NCBI GenBank assembly: GCA_947626775.1
Contig: CANQTL010000018.1
Coordinates: 1 to 59,577 of the forward strand
Direction: 5' to 3'
DNA length: 59,577 bases
From: an uncultured Lachnospiraceae bacterium
Lineage (GTDB): Bacteria > Bacillota > Clostridia > Lachnospirales > Lachnospiraceae
Position numbers and translations under genes: made by a program. Position 1 is the first letter of the stretch, and each line of letters starts with the position of its first letter. This document shows, piece by piece, positions 51,098 through 59,577 of the stretch. Below the pieces are notes generated by a model. The model saw only the letters and a list, made by a program, of their open reading frames with translations, was not told where the DNA came from and did no database searches.

Positions 51098-53332
51098 ATG
51101 AAGAAAATATCTGCCATGAACAGAAAAGGAAAGATTGCGGCTGTACTGCTGTTCCAGGGTCTGATTCTGGCCGTTATGGCGGTCATGCTGGTGCATGACG
51201 GCAGGAGCGTGCAGGCTTCTATTGAGGACTGGAAGTCGTACAGCATCACTTATGATCCCGTAAACGGGTGGTTCATGGATGAACAGGATTTTGTGTGGGA
51301 AAAACCCATCACGCTGATCTACGGTCCGTACCTTGCCTTGAAGAAAGGCACGTACCGGGCCGAAATCGAATATTCCTGCAGCAGTGACCAGACCTGTTAT
51401 GTGCGCTGTGAGAGGAGCAGATTTGACGACGCGCATCTGAGGGGCGGGGAAGCGTGCCTGAGCAGAAACCAGCGCACCCTGCAGTACGACTTTGAAGTCA
51501 CGCAGGATGTGGAAGATTTTGAATTTGTGGTGGAGTATGACGGAAAAGGCTATCTTCAGGTTACTGACATAGAGATCGTCCCGTCTCCGCTGGGAGCCGT
51601 CAGAAATATATGCTTTGTCCTGGCGCTGTTTCTGTGCCTTGACGTATGTTTTCTTCTGTCGGACCGGATCAGGAAAGAGAGAGAGTTTTTGGCGTCTCTG
51701 GCCGGGATCGCGCTGTTGGCGTCTCTGCCGCTGTTTGCACCTGGTATTGTCAATGCCGGATACGATTTGAAGTTTCATTTGATGCGGATTGCGGGTATTG
51801 CGCGGGAACTGCGGCTGGGGCATGTGCCCGTGAGGCTGTCCTCGGCCTGGATGGAGGGGTACGGATATCCTGTCTCCGTTTACTATGGGGATCTGCTGCT
51901 GTATATTCCGGCGCTTATGAGCCTGTTGGGATTTTCTGTTACGACGGCGTATAAGTTCTATGTCTTTCTGATCAATGTTGGGACGGCTGCGACTGCCTGC
52001 TATGGCATGCACCGCATCTGCCGGGACCGGAGGATCGCGCTGCTCGCCTCCCTGGCATACTGTACGGCTTCCTATCGGCTGTGGAACATCTACATACGGG
52101 CGGCGCTGGGGGAATTTGGCGCGACGATGTTCCTGCCGTTGATCGCGGCCGCCGTCTACGGTATCTATATGGACGATGCAGCGGACCGCGGACGGCACAG
52201 GAAAAACGCCCTGCTTCTTGCGGCGGGCATGAGCGGCGTGATCCTGACGCATACCCTGAGCGTTGACATGACATTTTTTACGCTGCTGTTCGTCTGCGTC
52301 GCTCTGTTGAAGCGGACGTTCCGGAAAGAGGTTATAAGCCAGTATCTGCTGGCGGTTCTGGCAACCTGCGGATTGTGTATGTATTTCATAGTGCCGTTTC
52401 TTGATTATATGGCCAGCGTGCCGGTCAAGGTGAGCTCCGCGATCGATGTCAGAGGAGGAAATACCATTCAGTACTGCGGGATTTCGATCGCTGAATATTT
52501 TACTTTTGATAAGTCTCCCGGTCTGGTTCTGCTGGCGGTGTTCTTTGCGGCGGTCGTATACTGTACGAAGAAAAGGGATCAAGAGATGCGATGGCTGACC
52601 GTGGGAAGCGGGCTGGCGATACTTGCCACGCTCAGTATTTTTCCATGGGACTATCTGGCTAGGCACAGCCTTTTCTTTGCGTTGATGGCGCAGATACAGT
52701 TTCCGTACAGATATCTCTGTATAGTTATTGTGTTCCTCTCTCTGCTGCTCGTCTTTGTTATGCAGAGGCTCCGGGCTGGCGGTGTGGAGATAGTTCGTGT
52801 GGAACGGCTTGTCATTGCCGCTGGGTTTATTATGACTTGTTTTTTTACCAAAGAGTATCTGCATCCGGCGGAAGACCGAGAACTGATAAAACCGTACAGC
52901 GATGCCGAGCTGGACAGTTATTTCGTTGTGGTGGGGGAGTATTTACGGGCCGGCGTGGATCTGGATACTTTTCCGTTTCTCTCTCCGGAACTTTTTGCGG
53001 AAGAGATGGAGGAAGCGGAAATCGTGGAGCGCCGGGGGAGCAATATGCGTCTCTACTGCCGGGCTTTAGATGAGATAGAGGGGGGGGTTGTAAGTATCCC
53101 CATGTTCTATTATAAAGGGTATCATGTGACGGATGACGAGGGGAACGAGTATCCGATCGAAGACGGGGATCTGAAACAGATCACGTTTTCCGTTCCGCCG
53201 GGTTTTGAGGGGTATCTCAATATCGAGTACAGAGAGCCGTGGTACTGGCGGGCGGCGGAGGTGGTTTCGCTCGTCTCGGCGATAGGGCTGGCGGCGTATC
53301 TGATTCGCCGGAAAGGTGTGGAAGCGAGGTAA
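51098..53332 (+). CDS. Polytopic membrane protein, PTPS-related/YfhO-like, inserted in the cell-wall cluster
   Basis: A 744-residue protein with an N-terminal helix (about 8-29), a large extracellular domain (about 40-165), about twelve helices, and a C-terminal extracellular domain with a final helix. The block GYDLKFHLMRIAGIARELRLGHVPVRLS then GYGYPVSVYYGDLLLYIPAL resembles the 6-pyruvoyl-tetrahydropterin synthase related membrane family, a GT-C-like fold group. A lipid-linked glycosyltransferase role is possible but not shown. It is not a usual dcw gene; lying between mraY and murD, it may act on wall or surface polymers. Confidence 0.7.
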   Translation: MKKISAMNRKGKIAAVLLFQGLILAVMAVMLVHDGRSVQASIEDWKSYSITYDPVNGWFMDEQDFVWEKPITLIYGPYLALKKGTYRAEIEYSCSSDQTCYVRCERSRFDDAHLRGGEACLSRNQRTLQYDFEVTQDVEDFEFVVEYDGKGYLQVTDIEIVPSPLGAVRNICFVLALFLCLDVCFLLSDRIRKEREFLASLAGIALLASLPLFAPGIVNAGYDLKFHLMRIAGIARELRLGHVPVRLSSAWMEGYGYPVSVYYGDLLLYIPALMSLLGFSVTTAYKFYVFLINVGTAATACYGMHRICRDRRIALLASLAYCTASYRLWNIYIRAALGEFGATMFLPLIAAAVYGIYMDDAADRGRHRKNALLLAAGMSGVILTHTLSVDMTFFTLLFVCVALLKRTFRKEVISQYLLAVLATCGLCMYFIVPFLDYMASVPVKVSSAIDVRGGNTIQYCGISIAEYFTFDKSPGLVLLAVFFAAVVYCTKKRDQEMRWLTVGSGLAILATLSIFPWDYLARHSLFFALMAQIQFPYRYLCIVIVFLSLLLVFVMQRLRAGGVEIVRVERLVIAAGFIMTCFFTKEYLHPAEDRELIKPYSDAELDSYFVVVGEYLRAGVDLDTFPFLSPELFAEEMEEAEIVERRGSNMRLYCRALDEIEGGVVSIPMFYYKGYHVTDDEGNEYPIEDGDLKQITFSVPPGFEGYLNIEYREPWYWRAAEVVSLVSAIGLAAYLIRRKGVEAR

Positions 53333-53333
53333 G

Positions 53334-54710
53334 ATGGAGAGAGAAGATCTGCAGGGTAAAAAAGTGCTGGTGGTCGGTTCGGGGATCAGCGGGGTCGGAG
53401 CTGCGTCCGCGTTGTGCCGTATCGGGGCGTATCCCGTTCTGTTTGATTCCAATGCGGAACTGGATAAGAATGAAATTCGAAAGAAGTTTGCGGAAGATAC
53501 AGAGGCGGAGATTGTGCTGGGAGAACTGCAGGAGGAGACGATACGGCAGCTTTCGCTCGTCGTGCTCAGCCCGGGTGTGCCGACCGATACAGAGTTTGTA
53601 GAAATGTTCCGCAGGAGAGGGCTTCCGGTCTGGGGAGAAATCGAGCTGGGATACAGGCTCGGCAGAGGGCGTGTGATTGGTATCACCGGCACCAACGGCA
53701 AGACGACGACAACTTCGCTGACAGGCGAGATCATGGCAGCCTGCTGCGGGGATGTCGATGTGGTGGGAAATATCGGCAATCCGTATACGCTCACGGCGCT
53801 CGACGCAACGGAGGAGACGGTGACGGTGGCGGAGATCAGCAGTTTTCAGCTGGAGACGATTGAGAAGTTCGCGCCTCAGGTGTCGGCCATCCTCAACATT
53901 ACGCCGGATCATCTGAACAGACATCACACAATGGAAAACTATGCCGCGGCGAAGGAAGCGATCGCGAAAAATCAGACAAAGGAACAGGTCTGCGTGCTCA
54001 ATTATGAGAACGAATATACGAGGGATTTCGGAAAAAGATGTCCTGCGAGAGTCGTATGGTTTTCCTCCGCGCGGAAGCTGGAGGACGGTTTCTATCTGGA
54101 CGGTGAAGAGATCAGGCAGGCGTCAGGAGGCGAGTCGGTCAGTCTGATGAATATTCATGAGATGAACCTGGTGGGGCTGTGCAATGTGGAAAACGTGATG
54201 GCGGCAATTGCCGTCACACAGGCCATGGGCGTGCCGATGGAGACGATTCTCTCTGTGGTGCGGCAGTTTAAGGCCGTGGAACACCGGATAGAATTTGTGG
54301 CAACCAAGAGGGGCGTGGACTATTATAACGATTCCAAAGGAACGAATCCCGACGCGGCGATCCAGGGTATCCGGGCAATGGATAGGCCCACGGTGCTGAT
54401 CGGGGGCGGCTATGATAAACAGAGCGAATACGACGAGTGGATCGAAGCATTCGGCGGCAAGGTGAAATGCCTGGTGCTCATCGGGCAGACGAGGGAGAAG
54501 ATTGCAGCCTGCGCTGAGAGACACGGTGTGAGAAATGTTATTCTGGCCGACAGCTTTGAGGAGGCTTTTGATATCTGTGTGAGAGAGGCTGTAAGCGGCG
54601 ACGCGGTTCTTCTTTCGCCAGCCTGCGCGAGCTGGGGAATGTTTCCGAATTATGAGGCCAGAGGAAAGCTGTTTAAAGAACTTGTAAACCGACTGGAGGA
54701 TACGGAGTAG
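53334..54710 (+). CDS. murD: UDP-N-acetylmuramoyl-L-alanine-D-glutamate ligase
   Basis: A 458-residue Mur ligase from the ATG at 53334, two bases after the stop of the previous gene and preceded by GAGG. It has an N-terminal UDP-binding VLVVGSGISGVGAAS, VIGITGTNGKTTTTSL (ATP loop, about 110-125), SSFQLETI, LNITPDHLNRH, and DSKGTNPDAA (about 325). It adds D-glutamate. The next gene begins right after its stop. Confidence 0.95.
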   Translation: MEREDLQGKKVLVVGSGISGVGAASALCRIGAYPVLFDSNAELDKNEIRKKFAEDTEAEIVLGELQEETIRQLSLVVLSPGVPTDTEFVEMFRRRGLPVWGEIELGYRLGRGRVIGITGTNGKTTTTSLTGEIMAACCGDVDVVGNIGNPYTLTALDATEETVTVAEISSFQLETIEKFAPQVSAILNITPDHLNRHHTMENYAAAKEAIAKNQTKEQVCVLNYENEYTRDFGKRCPARVVWFSSARKLEDGFYLDGEEIRQASGGESVSLMNIHEMNLVGLCNVENVMAAIAVTQAMGVPMETILSVVRQFKAVEHRIEFVATKRGVDYYNDSKGTNPDAAIQGIRAMDRPTVLIGGGYDKQSEYDEWIEAFGGKVKCLVLIGQTREKIAACAERHGVRNVILADSFEEAFDICVREAVSGDAVLLSPACASWGMFPNYEARGKLFKELVNRLEDTE

Positions 54711-55895
54711 GTGGCACAGAGAAATTCTTCACGCAGAGGAAAATCAAACGGCGAAAATTTCATGGATTACAGTCTGTTGTTCATCGTGCTGTTTTTGCTG
54801 GGATTCGGTCTGATTATGGTGTATTCTACCAGCTCCTATGAGGCCAATCTGGACTTTGGAGATTCCGCATACTATCTGAAGAAACAGCTGTTTGCGACGA
54901 TACTGGGATTGATTGCAATGATGATCGTTGCAAATGTGCCCTATCATTTCTGGGAGAGGTTTGCGGTGGTAGGGTATATCGTATCGGTAGTGCTGATTCT
55001 TTTGATCATACCGTTTGGACACGAATCCCACGGCGCGAAGCGCTGGCTGTACATAGGACCGATCTCGCTGCAGCCGGCGGAGGTGGCGAAGCTGTGTATG
55101 ATTCTCTTTCTGGCGAGTATGATCTGCACGATGGGAAAGCAGATACGAAACCGCAAGGGTTTTCTGACCGTGCTTTTGGTGCCGATGCCGATTGCGCTGA
55201 TGCTCTGGCAGATCACGAACAATTTGAGTTCGGCGATTATCGTCGTGGGGATTGCGGCGCTGATGTTGTTTGTCTCCTGCCCGGATTACAAGCGCTTTAT
55301 TCTTCTGGGACTTGCGGGCGCTGCTGCCGCCGCGCTGGTGGTGTTCGTTATTGTGCAGCTGGCGGCGTCGCAGCCCGTTGCGGAAGAGAGCGGCGTGGGC
55401 GGATTCCGGGGAGAGCGTATTCTTGCGTGGCTTGATCCGGAAGCCTATTCGAGCGGCAAAGGATTTCAGACGATTCAGGCGCTCTATGCCATCGGTTCCG
55501 GCGGTGTGCTCGGCAAAGGACTTGGTGCGAGCATGCAGAAACTCGGATTTCTGCCGGAGGCGCAGAACGATATGATTTTTTCGATTATCTGTGAGGAGCT
55601 GGGCCTGTTCGGCGGCTTTGCCGTGATTATCATGTTTATCATGCTGATCTGGCGCTTCATGGTGATTGCGAACAACGCGCCGGATCTGTTCGGGGCGCTG
55701 CTCGTGGTGGGCGTGCTGGGGCACATTGCCATTCAGGTAATCCTGAATATCGCGGTCGTCACGAACACGATCCCCAATACCGGGATATCGCTCCCGTTTA
55801 TCAGTTACGGGGGTTCCTCGGTCATGTTCCTGCTGATAGAGATAGGATTGGTTCTGAGCGTGGCGCGGGGGATCCGGCTTAAAGATCTGTCTTAG
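54711..55895 (+). CDS. SEDS-family lipid II polymerase (FtsW/SpoVE)
   Basis: A 394-residue protein with about ten helices. Seen: GFGLIMVYSTSSYEA in helix 1, KRWLYIGPISLQPAEVAKL, QNDMIFSIICEELGLFGGF, and PNTGISLPFISYGGSSVMFLL. A GTG start directly after murD is likely; an ATG at 54762 is the alternative. SEDS proteins polymerise glycan strands with a cognate class B PBP. By position it may be either the division enzyme FtsW or the sporulation enzyme SpoVE, which works with SpoVD. As no second copy is in the window, I leave the symbol open. Confidence 0.9.
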   Translation: MAQRNSSRRGKSNGENFMDYSLLFIVLFLLGFGLIMVYSTSSYEANLDFGDSAYYLKKQLFATILGLIAMMIVANVPYHFWERFAVVGYIVSVVLILLIIPFGHESHGAKRWLYIGPISLQPAEVAKLCMILFLASMICTMGKQIRNRKGFLTVLLVPMPIALMLWQITNNLSSAIIVVGIAALMLFVSCPDYKRFILLGLAGAAAAALVVFVIVQLAASQPVAEESGVGGFRGERILAWLDPEAYSSGKGFQTIQALYAIGSGGVLGKGLGASMQKLGFLPEAQNDMIFSIICEELGLFGGFAVIIMFIMLIWRFMVIANNAPDLFGALLVVGVLGHIAIQVILNIAVVTNTIPNTGISLPFISYGGSSVMFLLIEIGLVLSVARGIRLKDLS

Positions 55896-55968
55896 GGACA
55901 AGATAACTTTCGGAATGTAAGCCATATAGATAGAATAGGTCATATTTTTGGGATTCGAGGTAAGGAAT

Positions 55969-57219
55969 ATGGACGCTATTCGTATCTATGGCGGCAAGTG
56001 TCTGGATGGACAGACTGCGATACAGGGATCAAAAAACGCGTCGCTGCCGATTCTGGCGGCGACTCTGTTGATAGACGGTACGTGCGAGATAGAGAACTGC
56101 CCGGACATTTCCGACGTATATCATATGCTGCGGCTTTTGGAGAGCCTGGGCTGCGGAGTTGTACGGGAGGCGGCTCTTGTGCGAGTCAATACGCGGAGTT
56201 TTTCCGGGTGCGACATGCCGGCGGATTCGGTGGGAGTGATGCGCTCATCGGTTATGCTTGCCGGAGCGCTGCTTGCGAAGACCGGACGGATTTGTATGAA
56301 ATATCCGGGCGGCTGTGTGATCGGAGCCAGGCCCATCGATCTGCATCTGCGGTCTCTTCGGCTGATGGGCGCGTCGATAGAAGAGAGCGAAACCGGATTT
56401 TGCGCGGAGGCGGCAAGGCTGAAGGGAGCCGTGCTGCATCTGCCTTTTATCAGCGTCGGCGCGACCGAGAATCTGTTGTTGGCGTCGGTGCTGGCGGACG
56501 GTGTGACGGTGATCGAGCCGGCGGCGAGAGAACCGGAGATCCGGGCGCTGTGCGGCTTTTTACAGTGTGCCGGGGCCAGAATAGAAGGCGCGGGCACCGG
56601 CAGGCTTGTCATTCACGGCGTGGATAGGCTCAGGCCGGTCAGATATCGCGTGCCGGCGGACCGCATTGTGGCGGGGACATATCTGAGCGCGTGCATGTGC
56701 GCCGGCGGACGCATCTTTTTAAAGGATGCGCCGGCGGATCAGATGGAGAGTGTGATCAACTGTGCGGAGCGTATGGGTGCGGCGGTTTCGCGTGAAGCGG
56801 ACGGCATTCTGGTGACGGGCAGGGATCATGAGAGCGTCTGTGATGTCGTGACGACGGGTTGCTATCCGGAGTTTCCCACGGATATGCAGTCGCTTTTTAT
56901 GGCTGCCATGGCGCTCTCCGGGCGGGCGGGACGTATCGAAGAGACCGTGTTTGAAAACCGTTTCCGGATTGTGTCCGAGCTGTGCAAAATGGGAGCGGAT
57001 ATCACTGTGCAGGGCAATGTGGCGCATGTAAGCCCCGCGGGCCGGCTCCATGGAGCCATTGTGCGGGCACAGGAACTGCGCGGCGGCGCGGCGCTTGTCG
57101 CTGCCGCCCTTGCGGCGGACGGTACGAGCATTGTGACAAACCGCCACTATATCGACAGAGGATACGAGGATATCGTACTTAATTTGAGAGCGCTGGGGGC
57201 CGATCTGGAACTTGCCTGA
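55969..57219 (+). CDS. murA: UDP-N-acetylglucosamine 1-carboxyvinyltransferase
   Basis: A 416-residue enzyme of the EPSP-synthase fold, started at the ATG at 55969 behind GAGGTAAGGA. Active-site marks: K in GSKNASLPILA, and the catalytic Cys in YPGGCVIGARPIDLHL; FPTDMQSLFMA and RGGAALVAAALAA follow. It makes the first committed step of peptidoglycan synthesis. Clostridia often have two copies, and the sequence does not tell which this is. Confidence 0.94.
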   Translation: MDAIRIYGGKCLDGQTAIQGSKNASLPILAATLLIDGTCEIENCPDISDVYHMLRLLESLGCGVVREAALVRVNTRSFSGCDMPADSVGVMRSSVMLAGALLAKTGRICMKYPGGCVIGARPIDLHLRSLRLMGASIEESETGFCAEAARLKGAVLHLPFISVGATENLLLASVLADGVTVIEPAAREPEIRALCGFLQCAGARIEGAGTGRLVIHGVDRLRPVRYRVPADRIVAGTYLSACMCAGGRIFLKDAPADQMESVINCAERMGAAVSREADGILVTGRDHESVCDVVTTGCYPEFPTDMQSLFMAAMALSGRAGRIEETVFENRFRIVSELCKMGADITVQGNVAHVSPAGRLHGAIVRAQELRGGAALVAAALAADGTSIVTNRHYIDRGYEDIVLNLRALGADLELA

Positions 57220-57255
57220 AGGGAGCGGACAGCGCCGGCGGTATGGGGTATACGG

Positions 57256-58098
57256 ATGTCTGAGAGGAAAAAGGCAAAAAGTGTCAGGAGGGCCCACACG
57301 AATCTGCGGCTGGTTAAGAATGCCGATGCCGAGCGGACAAAGCGCGGGGGCAAACTGAAGGAAAAACTGCGCTTTGACCGGAGGAAAAGGACGCTGATTC
57401 TGGGGTCTGCGCTTCTTGGGACGGTTGCGCTGCTGGCCGCGGCGTATGTGTATATCGTGCGCAATTACACTGTCACTACAATCTATGTGGAAGGGAATGT
57501 TCATTATACCAACGAGGAGATCATCGACATGGTGATGGACGGCAGATTCGGAGACAATTCCCTTTTTCTTGCGATGAAGTATAAGGATAAGGGGATAGAA
57601 GATATCCCCTTTATCCAGGCGATGGATGTGACGGTCGAGGCGAAGGACACGATCCGCATCACTGTGTACGAGAAAGCGCTTGCAGGCTGTGTGGCCTATC
57701 TGGATCAGTATGTCTACTTCGACAAGGACGGTATCGTCGTGGAGACCTCCGCGGAGAAGACAGCCGGGATCCCTCAGGTGACGGGACTGCGGTTTGACCA
57801 TGTGATTCTGCACGAACCGCTTCCGGTGGAAAAACCTGAGGTGTTTCAAAAGGTCCTGAATATCACGCAGCAGCTGGAAAAGTATTCCATGAAGGCGGAT
57901 AAGATCTATTTTGACGCCGATTATCAGGTCACGCTGATTTTCGGCGAGGCCAAGGTTGCGATGGGAGACGACGGATTTATCGATGAAAAAATCATGAAGC
58001 TGCAGTATATGCTGCCGAGTCTCGAGGGCAAAAAGGGGACGCTCGACATGCGGGAGTACAGCGAGGACATGAAATCCTACAGTTTCGAGCTGGAATAA
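57256..58098 (+). CDS. divIB: Cell-division protein DivIB/FtsQ
   Basis: A 280-residue bitopic protein: a basic cytoplasmic part (1-50), one helix (about 51-72), a POTRA domain (about 73-145, VTTIYVEGNVHYTNEEIIDMVM), and a beta domain (about 150-270). It binds FtsL and stabilises the divisome. Position between murA and ftsZ is normal. Confidence 0.9.
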   Translation: MSERKKAKSVRRAHTNLRLVKNADAERTKRGGKLKEKLRFDRRKRTLILGSALLGTVALLAAAYVYIVRNYTVTTIYVEGNVHYTNEEIIDMVMDGRFGDNSLFLAMKYKDKGIEDIPFIQAMDVTVEAKDTIRITVYEKALAGCVAYLDQYVYFDKDGIVVETSAEKTAGIPQVTGLRFDHVILHEPLPVEKPEVFQKVLNITQQLEKYSMKADKIYFDADYQVTLIFGEAKVAMGDDGFIDEKIMKLQYMLPSLEGKKGTLDMREYSEDMKSYSFELE

Positions 58099-58174
58099 GG
58101 CGGTTCAAATCCCCGGTTCCCTGCGGTGTTTCGGGCTGTTTTCGGGCTTTCGCCGCAAAAACCAAAAAAATAGG

Positions 58175-58203
58175 TTGCGAATTTTGAAAAATAATTATAT
58201 GAT
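58175..58203 (+). promoter_or_regulatory. Predicted promoter of ftsZ
   Basis: TTGCGA (58175-58180), 17 bases, TATGAT (58198-58203), some 40 bases before the ftsZ start. It would allow ftsZ expression apart from the MraZ-controlled operon. Confidence 0.6.
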
Positions 58204-58244
58204 AATCTATGAGAGTTTGTGGGTAAACAAAAGGAGGAATCACC

Positions 58245-59456
58245 TTGCTTGAGATTAAGTCGAACGATGCGGAGTCTGCAGCCAAGATCATTGTGGTCGG
58301 TGTCGGCGGCGCAGGCAACAACGCTGTAAATAGAATGATAGATGAAGAGATAGACGGTGTGGAATTTATCGGGATCAATACGGATAAGCAGGCGCTGCAG
58401 CTGTGCAAGGCGCCCACGCTCTTACAGATTGGCGAGAAACTGACCAAGGGGCTCGGGGCAGGCGCGAAGCCTGAGATCGGCGAGAAAGCGGCGGAGGAGA
58501 GCTCGGATGAAGTGGCCGCGGCGCTCAAAGGGGCGGATATGGTATTTGTCACCTGCGGCATGGGCGGCGGAACAGGCACGGGAGCGGCGCCTGTGGTGGC
58601 GAAACTCGCCAAGGATATGGGAATACTGACGGTAGGGGTCGTGACGAAGCCGTTCCGCTTTGAGGCGAAGGCGCGTATGACCAACGCCATTGCGGGAATT
58701 GAGAAGATCAAGGACAACGTGGACACGCTGATTGTCATTCCGAACGACAAGCTTCTGGAGATCGTGGACAGGCGGACAACCATGCCGGACGCGCTGAAGA
58801 AAGCGGACGAGGTGCTGCAGCAGGCCGTGCAGGGCATCACGGATCTGATCAACGTTCCCTCGGTGATCAATCTCGACTTTGCCGATGTGCAGACAGTCAT
58901 GAAGGACAAGGGTATCGCACATATCGGTATCGGTACGGGCAAGGGGGACGACAAGGCGAACGAGGCTGTCAAGATGGCGGTGGAGAGTCCGCTCTTAGAG
59001 ACGACGATTTCCGGCGCGACACATGTCATCATCAACGTGTCGGGCGATATTTCCCTGGCGGACGCCAACGACGCGGCAAGCTATGTGCAGGATCTGACGG
59101 GTTCCGACGTCAATATCATCTTTGGCGCCATGTACGATGCCAATATGACGGATACCTGCAATATTACGATTATTGCGACAGGAATCGAGGAGAAGGCGAA
59201 GCAGGCCGGTCTCGGTTTCAAATCCGGCTACATAACGCCCACATCGCTGCAGGGCAAACCGTCGGTCGGGACCATGCCAAGTTCCAGTCTCGGCAATTTC
59301 GCGACCGGTTCCGGTATAAAGGGCTCTGCCGTGGGACAGGCTTCATCGTCCCAGCTTAAAACGATGAGCGGGCTTAATAAGACGCCCGACATCAAGAGTT
59401 CGGTCGAGGAGAAGGCTTTAGATATCCCGAGTTTTCTGAGAGGCAAGAGAGAATAG
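58245..59456 (+). CDS. ftsZ: Cell-division GTPase FtsZ
   Basis: A 403-residue tubulin homologue with a TTG start behind AAGGAGG. It has [15 protein letters not shown] at the N-terminus, the tubulin signature [11 protein letters not shown] (about 107-117), and [14 protein letters not shown] variable linker (about 320-390) ends in the conserved tail [11 protein letters not shown] that binds partner proteins such as SepF; no ftsA is in the window. Confidence 0.97.
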   Translation: MLEIKSNDAESAAKIIVVGVGGAGNNAVNRMIDEEIDGVEFIGINTDKQALQLCKAPTLLQIGEKLTKGLGAGAKPEIGEKAAEESSDEVAAALKGADMVFVTCGMGGGTGTGAAPVVAKLAKDMGILTVGVVTKPFRFEAKARMTNAIAGIEKIKDNVDTLIVIPNDKLLEIVDRRTTMPDALKKADEVLQQAVQGITDLINVPSVINLDFADVQTVMKDKGIAHIGIGTGKGDDKANEAVKMAVESPLLETTISGATHVIINVSGDISLADANDAASYVQDLTGSDVNIIFGAMYDANMTDTCNITIIATGIEEKAKQAGLGFKSGYITPTSLQGKPSVGTMPSSSLGNFATGSGIKGSAVGQASSSQLKTMSGLNKTPDIKSSVEEKALDIPSFLRGKRE

Positions 59457-59478
59457 AGCAGCAGACAGGTATGTAAGG

Positions 59479-59551
59479 CCGCAGGATGAAATATCCTGCG
59501 GTCAGACTGTCGACAAAGTGGTTCTGGGATGTGCATCCCAGAACCATTTTT
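59479..59551 (+). terminator. Double terminator after ftsZ
   Basis: A first hairpin CCGCAGGAT/ATCCTGCGG (59479-59501) is followed by a 13-bp perfect stem TGGTTCTGGGATG/CATCCCAGAACCA (59519-59546) and five T. This closes the cell-wall cluster. The last bases of the window hold nothing else. Confidence 0.9.
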
Positions 59552-59577
59552 CTGTTATTGATTGAATTGTGAGCAAA

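Overview
The window looks like chromosomal DNA of an anaerobic, spore-forming Firmicute of class Clostridia, most likely a relatively GC-rich Lachnospiraceae-type organism. Evidence: a SCIFF six-cysteine peptide with its radical-SAM maturase, a TIGR04086-type membrane protein beside it, a fused SecDF, a Bacillus/Clostridium-type mraZ-rsmH-ftsL-PBP-PBP-mraY-murD-ftsW-murA-divIB-ftsZ cell-wall cluster, PrpC/PrkC/RsgA in the usual Firmicute order, and strong AGGAGG ribosome binding sites. No tRNA, rRNA or CRISPR array was seen.

Layout. 0.1-2 kb: a His/Cys/Glu-rich repeat lipoprotein and a convergent kduD. 2-10.5 kb: hisS-aspS and a run of close-packed genes (EamA transporter, acyltransferase, SseB-like protein, hybrid sensor kinase). 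10.5-12 kb: a convergent CNNM/CorC-type protein. 12-19.3 kb: TIGR04086 protein, SCIFF, ScfB, SecDF, RecJ and a PfkB-type sugar-phosphate kinase. 19.5-27.9 kb: murE, priA, def, fmt, a YugP-type peptidase, rsmB and rlmN, which continue after a promoter at 27.9 kb into prpC, prkC and rsgA. 31.8-35.1 kb: a large BvgS-like hybrid kinase on the minus strand. 35.4-39.7 kb: ychF, lgt and another hybrid kinase. 39.8-59.5 kb: the dcw cell-wall and division cluster, opened by a sigma-A type promoter and a 10-bp-periodic MraZ box and closed after ftsZ by two strong hairpins.

The outstanding feature is in the dcw cluster. The second class B penicillin-binding protein gene, in the position of spoVD, is split by a 3,837-bp insert carrying a large serine recombinase, a 45-codon ORF and two secreted-protein genes. 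The two junctions share the 7-bp core CCTGTAA. Joining them removes the insert exactly and restores one 583-codon frame, rebuilding the catalytic S-C-N motif (SxN), which lies on the crossover. This has the architecture of the sigK skin element and other sporulation-time intervening sequences, but in a cortex-synthesis PBP gene, and it carries its own recombinase and a candidate directionality factor. The inference is a programmed excision switch that keeps SpoVD off in vegetative cells. The sequence shows the geometry but cannot show that excision happens or when.

Further control signals lie around this locus: a hairpin that buries the spoVD ribosome binding site, a cluster of three perfect palindromes before mraY, and a dyad over the SCIFF promoter. 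murE, normally next to spoVD, has moved 30 kb away to the priA-def-fmt group, and a polytopic PTPS-related-type membrane protein lies between mraY and murD.
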